This document shows positions 1 to 4,661 of a DNA stretch of 7,445 nt, in pieces (positions within the stretch are counted from its first letter, which is position 1; the number at the start of each line of letters is the position of its first letter). This DNA is from Rikenellaceae bacterium (GTDB taxonomy: Bacteria; Bacteroidota; Bacteroidia; Bacteroidales; UBA932). The position numbers and the translations under genes are program-made. The notes beneath the pieces were generated by a model. That model did no database searches and was not told where the DNA came from. It saw only the letters and a program-made list of their open reading frames with translations. Location of the stretch: positions 1 to 7,445 of the forward strand of contig CAAGFN010000186.1 in the NCBI GenBank assembly GCA_900769145.1. Reading direction: 5' to 3'.

Positions 1-2
1 AG

Positions 3-260
3 CAGCAGAGGGTGACATTGGAAGTGGATTTTGTCTGCAACAAAGGGAGCGAGCGGATCTACATCCAGTCGGCGTGGCGTATGCCCGATGCAGAAAAGAT
101 GGAACAGGAGAAACGGTCGCTGCGTCTCGTAGATGACTCTTTCCGTAAACTGCTGATCGTGGGAGAACATACCAAGCAGTGGAACGACGAAAACGGCATA
201 CAGATAATGAGTATATATGACTTCCTGCTTGACTGGTCAAGTACTGAGAAACACGGATAA
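3..260 (+). CDS. DUF4143-type AAA ATPase, C-terminal end (5' partial)
   Basis: The reading frame is open to the left edge, so only the last 85 residues are present. They match the C-terminal end of the common Bacteroidota ATPases that pair an AAA domain with DUF4143. The visible pattern is EVDFVCNKG, then YIQ, then an acidic-basic helix (DAEKMEQEKRSL), then DDSFRKLLIV, and a final GIQIMSIYDFLLD. In the family this part resembles a PD-(D/E)XK nuclease fold: the Asp of EVDF and the YIQ strand sit where the nuclease core would be. The cellular role of the family is not established. The frame ends shortly after the conserved FLLD, at the usual family end point, so the 3' end appears intact. The GTG at 12 is internal, not a start. 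The Walker motifs lie outside the window, so ATPase activity is inferred from the family only. Confidence 0.82.
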   Translation, partial: QQRVTLEVDFVCNKGSERIYIQSAWRMPDAEKMEQEKRSLRLVDDSFRKLLIVGEHTKQWNDENGIQIMSIYDFLLDWSSTEKHG

Positions 261-269
261 AAAAAAGAT

Positions 270-344
270 ATGCGCATAGAAGAGAGGGACGGCAAAAAGC
301 GTAAGGTCAAGAAAACATACATCTATGATAAAGTGGAAAAGTAG
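270..344 (+). CDS. Doubtful 24-residue basic ORF after the ATPase
   Basis: A short ORF starts at an ATG nine bases after the ATPase stop and lies in the same frame as the ATPase. It encodes a Lys/Arg-rich peptide (MRIEERDGKKRKVKK, then TYIYDKVEK). I do not recognise it. There is no clear ribosome-binding site, only an A-run before the start. It could be a chance ORF, a readthrough extension of the ATPase, or the C-terminal scrap of another gene, possibly from a mobile element given the transposase debris nearby. Its base use is more A-rich than its neighbours. Low confidence that it is a real gene. Confidence 0.2.
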   Translation: MRIEERDGKKRKVKKTYIYDKVEK

Positions 345-499
345 TGTTTCATCAAGTGTGTCCGGAGCTGGTCTCCCAGACTCTTCAGATATGCAAATAT
401 AATCAGTTTTATGTACTTCGCTCTTTCGGCAACGGCCGAAGCGGAGCGAGCCATTCAAGCGAGCCCGCGCAGCTTCGGTTTGTAGCAGCCGGAGGTCGT
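345..499. other. Intergenic stretch with hairpins and short direct repeats
   Basis: No convincing gene was found here. The sequence holds a small hairpin (TTCGGC 425-430 with GCCGAA 435-440, loop of 4). It also has a perfect 8-base direct repeat AGCGAGCC at 445-452 and 458-465, and the left arm of a 9-base inverted repeat (485-493 with 504-512). A 43-residue minus-strand ORF (454 to 323) crosses it, with no recognisable similarity. The compact GC-rich repeats resemble dispersed intergenic repeats or decayed insertion-sequence ends, but the nature of the stretch is not settled from one copy. Confidence 0.4.
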
Positions 500-512
500 T
501 TATTCCGGCTGC
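485..512. repeat. 9-bp inverted repeat, 10-base loop
   Basis: GCAGCCGGA at 485-493 is the exact reverse complement of TCCGGCTGC at 504-512. No T-run follows on either strand, so it is not a typical intrinsic terminator. It overlaps the last codons and stop of the transposase remnant on the minus strand. It may be part of the insertion-sequence end or of an unrelated repeat that fused to the remnant. Confidence 0.5.
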
Positions 513-790
513 GGTGCCGCTTTCTCAGGTGGGAATAAAGTCGCATCCTTCTTGCCTGCATGAATGAACTGGTGGTCGAAATCAAGGTCGATGCAGTTAC
601 CACCGCAGAGATAGCTTGCAAAGAGCGAGGCAAACACGTCGCCGTAGCTGAAAGCCTTGGGATCGCGGCTGCGATAGCTGAGGAAGGAATCGACAGTTTT
701 GCGGACGCCGGAGCGGTTGAACTGGTTGAAAATTGAATAAAGTCCCCCGAAAGGAGTGATTTTGTCAGATTTTAGTTGTATCTTCGCTAT
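500..790 (-). pseudogene. IS1380-family transposase remnant, internally deleted and truncated
   Basis: The minus strand encodes 96 codons that read like pieces of an IS1380-type DDE transposase. The first part (AKIQLKSDKITPFGG, then FNRSGVRKTVDSFLSYRS, then FSYGDVFASLF and CGGNCI) matches the usual N-terminal region, with its FGG, tyrosine-rich and GG(D/N)C(I) motifs. At about residue 67-68 (near 587-592) it jumps to DLDFDHQFIHAGKKDA, which resembles the stretch around the first catalytic Asp, normally well over a hundred residues further on. The frame then loses similarity and stops (TAA, 500-502). Full-length members are about 400-450 residues, so most of the protein, including the other catalytic residues, is missing. 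The codon at the expected start is ATA (788-790) and an in-frame stop lies upstream at 803-805, so translation is doubtful too. This is a dead element. The family call rests on motif memory, not a search. Confidence 0.75.
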
Positions 791-850
791 GTCAGTGATG
801 ACTTATTTTATTTGAATCGCATCACTGATTCAGGTGAAATTACTGACATA
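788..850. repeat. Overlapping inverted repeats able to pair in two ways
   Basis: TCAGTGATG (792-800) is the exact reverse complement of CATCACTGA (820-828), with a 19-base AT-rich loop. TATGTCAGT (788-796) is also the exact reverse complement of ACTGACATA (842-850). The left arm is shared, so the two pairings exclude each other. The cluster lies between the transposase remnant and the terminator-like hairpin upstream of the NamZ gene. It may be the left-over 5' end of the insertion sequence or part of the operon leader. No sequence feature decides between these. Confidence 0.5.
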
Positions 851-851
851 C

Positions 852-895
852 GCAAGTCCTTGTAAGGGTTTCTTTATCAAGGGCTTGCTATTTTT
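852..895 (+). terminator. Rho-independent terminator-like hairpin upstream of the NamZ gene
   Basis: GCAAGTCCTT (852-861) pairs with AAGGGCTTGC (879-888) over 10 positions with one G-U wobble. It has a 17-base loop and is followed at once by TATTTTT (889-895). This is the form of an intrinsic terminator on the plus strand. No plus-strand gene lies just upstream, so it may once have ended the transcript of the ATPase gene before the insertion-sequence debris arrived. It could also be a leader attenuator of the operon starting at 930. The opposite strand lacks a T-run. Confidence 0.55.
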
Positions 896-929
896 AAGCA
901 ATCCGCTTTGCGGAATTAAGGGTAAAGAA

Positions 930-2195
930 ATGAAAGATATGAGAACAGCGTTGATTTCCATTTTGCTGGCCTTCCTTCCTGTAGTGCTGGATGCCGTACC
1001 TTCCGTGAAGGTGCGTACCGGAATCGAGGTGCTTGAGGGACGGGGATTTGAGGGGCTTGAAGGCAAGCGTGTAGGTCTGGTGACCAATCCGAGCGGTGTG
1101 GACCGCAATCTACGTTCCACAATCGATATCCTCAATGAGGCGGAAAATGTCAATCTTGTGGCCCTTTTCGGCCCTGAGCACGGTGTCCGCGGGGATGCCT
1201 ACGCCGGAGACAAGGTGGACGATTCGGTGGACCCGGCCACGGGCATCAAGGTTTACTCAATCTACGGAAAATACCGTGAGCCTTCGCAGGAGATGCTGGA
1301 AGGCATTGACATAATGGTCTATGATATCCAGGATGTCGGAACCAGGTCTTACACTTTTATCAGCACTCTCGGACTGGTGATGCGGGCCTGTGCCAAGAAA
1401 GGTATTGAAGTAATGGTTCTTGACCGGCCTAACCCGCTGGGCGGCAATAAGATAGAAGGCTGCTTCGTGGAGCCGGGCTTCTTCTCTTTCGTGAGCGAGT
1501 TCAGGATTCCGTACATATATGGCCTGACTGTAGGCGAGTTGGCCATTCTCATCAATGAGGAAGGTCTCAACTGCGGGCAGAAGGGTAATGAGGAGCATCT
1601 CAGGTGCAGCCTCACAGTTATTCCTATGGAGGGCTGGACCAGGGATATGACATATATGGAAACCGGATTGCCGTGGGTGCTCCCGTCTCCGAACATCCCT
1701 TATCCCCAGTCCGCCATCAATTATCCATGCTCCGGAATCGCCGGCGAGTTTTTCAATTATCTCAATGTAGGAGTGGGCTACACTTTCCCGTTCGCCGCAT
1801 TCGCCGCAGAATGGATTGATGCGACAAGGCTAAAGGCTGAACTGGACAGTTATGCCCTGCCCGGGGTTGCCTTCAGGGAGGTTCATTACAAGCCTATAGC
1901 CGGAAGCAGCCAGGGTAAACTGGTCCACGGTGTCCAGTTTTATTTCACTGATTATGAACTTGCTGAGATTTCATTGACCCAGTTTTACGTGATGCAGGCT
2001 GTCAATGTTCTTTACCCGCAGCATAATCCTTTCAAGATTACCCCGTCCCGCAATGAAATGTTCGATAAGGTTTGTGGTACGGATTATGTAAGAAGGACAT
2101 TTTCAAAACGTCTTATGGCCTGCGACATTGCGGACCGCTGGCGGGGGGACGCTGAGGAATTCAGGCTTACAGCACGACGTTATTACATCTATTAG
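930..2195 (+). CDS. DUF1343 (NamZ/YbbC-like) secreted exo-N-acetylmuramidase family protein
   Basis: A 421-residue protein of normal family length. Residues 4-24 form a signal peptide (MRTALISILLAFLPVVLDA, cleavage probably near DA/VP), so it acts in the periplasm or at the envelope. Family motifs appear in order: GKRVGLVTNPSG (45-56), FGPEHGVRGD with Glu83 (80-89), YDIQDVGTRSYTF (131-143), DRPNPLGG (165-172), YGLTVGELA (197-205), GLPWVLPSPNIPYP (246-259), and an end in YYIY. The characterised member, Bacillus subtilis NamZ (GH171), removes terminal MurNAc from cell-wall fragments. The Glu of PEHG is the likely catalytic residue in the family. The middle differs from the classical type: NYPCSGIAGEFFNYLNVGVG stands where YPG...EGTN is usual. 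I chose the ATG at 930; ATG 939 is equally possible. The longer frame from 834 would translate through the terminator-like hairpin and bury the signal peptide. It is probably the first gene of a three-gene operon. Enzyme activity is inferred. Confidence 0.88.
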   Translation: MKDMRTALISILLAFLPVVLDAVPSVKVRTGIEVLEGRGFEGLEGKRVGLVTNPSGVDRNLRSTIDILNEAENVNLVALFGPEHGVRGDAYAGDKVDDSVDPATGIKVYSIYGKYREPSQEMLEGIDIMVYDIQDVGTRSYTFISTLGLVMRACAKKGIEVMVLDRPNPLGGNKIEGCFVEPGFFSFVSEFRIPYIYGLTVGELAILINEEGLNCGQKGNEEHLRCSLTVIPMEGWTRDMTYMETGLPWVLPSPNIPYPQSAINYPCSGIAGEFFNYLNVGVGYTFPFAAFAAEWIDATRLKAELDSYALPGVAFREVHYKPIAGSSQGKLVHGVQFYFTDYELAEISLTQFYVMQAVNVLYPQHNPFKITPSRNEMFDKVCGTDYVRRTFSKRLMACDIADRWRGDAEEFRLTARRYYIY

Positions 2196-2215
2196 TAATC
2201 TAAAACTTTTTGATT

Positions 2216-3805
2216 ATGAGAGGGTTAGCGAAATCTTTGATGGCATTGGCCGCAGCGGCGGCAATGATTTCATCACCAGTCTATATGGATGCCCAGACCC
2301 GCAGGACCACTACGACCACATCGCAGGGCGGCTCTACCAGGTCTTCATCTTCGTCATCAAGGTCCAGTTCCTCGTCAGGCTCCTCACGTTCTTCTTCAAG
2401 TTCGGCTTCCACGAGGTCTTCCGGCTCGACATCCTCAAGATCGTCGGCAACTGTCTCAAGGCCTTCCACCACGACCCAGAGCAGGTCCACTGCTACCCAG
2501 AGCCGCCAGTCGGCTACCCAGACACGGCCGACAACCGGAAGTTCTTCACGTTCTTCCTCTTCGGCCACTGTAACCCGCCCTTCAACGGGAAGTAACAGCC
2601 GCTCATCTGCTACTGTCACGAGACCTTCAACGGGAAGTACCAGCCGCTCATCATCAACGGTTACCAGCCCTTCGGGAAGCACAAGCCGTTCGACATCCGC
2701 TGTCTCCAGCCCGTCCTACAGCCGCCCTTCCGGTTCAACGCAGGTGGGCAGGGGCTCATCTTCCGGCTCCCAGGTCAGAGGCGGTTCCAACTCCTCCGGC
2801 ACCAGAACTACCGGAAGTTCCTCTGTTTCATCATCAAGACGTACCACCTCAGGCACCGGTACCAGGGTAGCCCAGCCTGTCAACCGTGGCAGTTCATCAG
2901 CCACAAGGCCACAGCGGGGGACTGCGGCAGGAAGCTCTACACGCAGCAATGTCACCCGGAACGGACTTTCCACTGTGACAAGCGATATGAGGACACGGCC
3001 GTCATCCGGCCGCCCTTCACAGCAGCCTGGAAACCGCGGCGGCTCATTCGATGACTTCAGGATTGACAACCACGATGTCCACAGGGTGCCGCCTCGCGAC
3101 AGGGATTTCATACACTATGACAGGCCTGGTCATTTCTACGACCACCACAGCCCGCATTGTTTCGGCTACAGGGTGCAGGTCCTCCCTCCGCACCACGTGC
3201 ACAGAACATTCTTCGGTATTGACTACTATATCTGCGACCATGTGTATTACCGTCATTATCACGGACATTACATTGTCTGCCGCCCGCCTTTCGGAGTAGT
3301 CATTGACAGGGCCATCAGGGATCTGGCATTCTCTACGGTGAGGTTCGCCTTCTATTCCAATGTGTACAACACATACAGGGCAATAGACGAGAACAACCGC
3401 TACATTGACCAGCAGAACCGGATTATCGCCCAGAACAATGCGACAATTCTTGCCCAGAACAATGCGATTGCAATGAACCCTGCGATGGCAAGGTCATCCT
3501 ACGACGTGGCCAATAGGCTCGGACTCGTCCAGAGTTATGCATACGCTGACAGGGAGTATTACTATGAGGATGGCGTATTTTACATCATCAATGCAAGCGG
3601 ACAGTACCAGACCATCGTTCCTCCGGCCGGCGCTCTTGTGGAGAATCTTCCGGATGACTACGAGATTATCACATTGGACGGTGTGGAGTACTACAGGGTT
3701 GACGATACCGTTTACAGGCTGACCCTCGTTCAGGGAAATCCTTATCTCGAGGTTCTTGGCCAGATGTACGGCAGTCTTGCAAGGCAGTATAATTATTACA
3801 ATTAA
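2216..3805 (+). CDS. Secreted Ser/Thr/Arg-rich protein with DUF6515-like C-terminal domain
   Basis: A 529-residue protein starting 20 bases after the NamZ gene; the preceding in-frame TTG is less likely as a start. Residues 1-26 are a signal peptide (SLMALAAAAAMISSPVYMDA, then Q). Residues 28 to about 276 are low-complexity, rich in Ser, Thr, Arg, Gly and Pro, with units such as ATVTRPSTGS, and almost free of acidic residues, so strongly basic. Residues 278-360 are His/Tyr/Arg-rich. Residues 388-420 form an Asn/Gln-rich helix (IDQQNRIIAQNNATILAQNN). The end (447-505) has YYYEDGVFYI, VPPAGALVENLPDDYE and DGVEYYRVDDTVYR, the pattern of DUF6515 proteins of Bacteroidota. An earlier stretch (336-363: DYYICDHVYY, then RPPFGVVI) looks like a second, degenerate copy of that pattern. 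Its function is unknown. The basic disordered tract could bind polyanions or the cell wall (inference). The Asp-Ser/Thr-aliphatic O-glycosylation motif of Bacteroidetes is absent from the tract. Confidence 0.85.
   Translation: MRGLAKSLMALAAAAAMISSPVYMDAQTRRTTTTTSQGGSTRSSSSSSRSSSSSGSSRSSSSSASTRSSGSTSSRSSATVSRPSTTTQSRSTATQSRQSATQTRPTTGSSSRSSSSATVTRPSTGSNSRSSATVTRPSTGSTSRSSSTVTSPSGSTSRSTSAVSSPSYSRPSGSTQVGRGSSSGSQVRGGSNSSGTRTTGSSSVSSSRRTTSGTGTRVAQPVNRGSSSATRPQRGTAAGSSTRSNVTRNGLSTVTSDMRTRPSSGRPSQQPGNRGGSFDDFRIDNHDVHRVPPRDRDFIHYDRPGHFYDHHSPHCFGYRVQVLPPHHVHRTFFGIDYYICDHVYYRHYHGHYIVCRPPFGVVIDRAIRDLAFSTVRFAFYSNVYNTYRAIDENNRYIDQQNRIIAQNNATILAQNNAIAMNPAMARSSYDVANRLGLVQSYAYADREYYYEDGVFYIINASGQYQTIVPPAGALVENLPDDYEIITLDGVEYYRVDDTVYRLTLVQGNPYLEVLGQMYGSLARQYNYYN
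2579..2652 (+). repeat. 45-bp tandem repeat units inside the Ser-rich tract
   Basis: A 29-base block at 2579-2607 recurs at 2624-2652 with a single mismatch (A at 2595, C at 2640), so the period is 45 bases or 15 codons. It encodes PSTGS(N/T)SRSS twice, joined by ATVTR. A further degenerate copy of ATVTRPSTGS-like coding lies just upstream. Near identity at DNA level, including silent positions, points to recent duplication, so the tract may vary in length between strains. Confidence 0.7.
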
Positions 3806-3818
3806 ATGTTTACGGAAA

Positions 3819-4661
3819 ATGATAGGAGTCGTTGACTCCGGATCCGGCGGGTTGTCTGTCTTGAAGGAGATGACCCGCCTTCTTCCTGGAGAAAAATATC
3901 TGTATTATTCTGACAATGCCTGGTGCCCTTACGGGGAGAAGACCAGGGAGTTCATCATAGACAGGATGCGGGCCATTACGGATTTTCTGCTCGGAAAGGG
4001 AGCGGATATCATTGTGGTAGCTTGCAACACAGCTACTTCAGCGGCGATTTCTACATTGAGGGCTGAATATTCCGATGAGTCGTCCGAACAATGCAGGGAG
4101 CGGGTTCTCCGCCTGACTGGAGGACGACGCGACCATATCCGTTTCATCGGGATGGAGCCTGCCGTGAAACCTGCGGCTCTCGGGACCAGGACAGGTGTAA
4201 TCGGGGTCCTGGCTACTGCCGGGACTCTGAAGGGCTCAAAATATCTTACCTCCAAGGGCAGTGTCGAGGACAATGTCAAGGTAGTCGAACACGTTGGACG
4301 GGGGTTCGTGGAACTTGTGGAGAGCGGCCGTCTCGATGGCCCGGAGGTGGAAAAAGTTGTCTCCGACAGCCTTCTGCCATTGCTCCGTGAGGGGGCTGAC
4401 ATCATTGTGCTGGGCTGTACGCATTATCCTTTCCTTATGCCCGTAATGGAGAAGATTGCGGGTTCTTCGGCCAGGTTCATTGACCCGGCTCCGGCGGTGG
4501 CCCGTCATCTTGTGGACGTAATGAAGGAGGACGGCCTCCTTGATGGAAAACCGTCCCCGATTATTTCAGTCAAGCCTGATGTATGTCTTTTTTCATCAGG
4601 TGATGATACCTGTCTCAGAAGTCTTTATGACCTGGCTATCTGCCAGGAGGTGGACCCATAG
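3819..4661 (+). CDS. murI: Glutamate racemase
   Basis: This enzyme converts L-glutamate to D-glutamate in the cytoplasm for the peptidoglycan stem peptide, using two cysteines and no cofactor. The 280-residue protein has all key motifs: DSGSGGLSVL with Asp6, SDNAWCPYGEKT (31-42), VVACNTATSA with catalytic Cys69, GMEPAVKPA (111-119), GVLATAGTLK (129-138), and LGCTHYPFL with catalytic Cys200 and His202. The start ATG 3819 puts the conserved DSG at residue 6-8, as in the family; the frame is open further upstream but inside the previous gene. Residues about 85-106 (SDESSEQCRERVLRLTGGRR and flanks) form an extra charged stretch where most racemases go straight from the helix to the (I/V)G strand. 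The gene lies 13 bases after the upstream gene and its 3' end overlaps the convergent receptor gene by 26 bases. No intrinsic terminator is visible after it. Confidence 0.95.
   Translation: MIGVVDSGSGGLSVLKEMTRLLPGEKYLYYSDNAWCPYGEKTREFIIDRMRAITDFLLGKGADIIVVACNTATSAAISTLRAEYSDESSEQCRERVLRLTGGRRDHIRFIGMEPAVKPAALGTRTGVIGVLATAGTLKGSKYLTSKGSVEDNVKVVEHVGRGFVELVESGRLDGPEVEKVVSDSLLPLLREGADIIVLGCTHYPFLMPVMEKIAGSSARFIDPAPAVARHLVDVMKEDGLLDGKPSPIISVKPDVCLFSSGDDTCLRSLYDLAICQEVDP

Noticed and set aside
409..633. 74-residue minus-strand ORF rich in Arg
   Set aside because: It overlaps the transposase remnant in another frame; the remnant frame shows clear family motifs and this one does not.
761..786. Possible Bacteroidota promoter (TTTG, then TATCTTCG)
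   Set aside because: The spacing of 14 bases is shorter than the usual 19-21 and the -7 box has a mismatch; it also lies within the transposase coding remnant.
834..929. Upstream extension of the NamZ reading frame
   Set aside because: It would translate a terminator-like hairpin and place about 32 residues before a good signal peptide; ATG 930 or 939 fits far better.
2289..2573. 94-residue plus-strand ORF rich in Arg, Leu and Pro, inside the Ser-rich region
   Set aside because: It is a shifted-frame shadow of the repetitive coding with no domain pattern.
2281..2682. 133-residue minus-strand ORF opposite the Ser-rich tract, rich in Glu, Asp, Leu and Val
   Set aside because: It is the mirror image of a low-complexity Ser/Thr/Arg coding tract, which lacks stops in several frames; the ORF has no domain pattern or start signal.
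2716..3111. 131-residue minus-strand ORF
   Set aside because: It lies wholly inside the well-supported DUF6515-like gene and its composition mirrors the Ser-rich coding.
4575..4600. Inverted repeat CCTGATG/CATCAGG with a T-rich loop near the murI 3' end as a possible terminator for the receptor gene
   Set aside because: The T-run is in the loop, not after the stem, and neither strand has a T-run after the hairpin; it lies in murI coding sequence.
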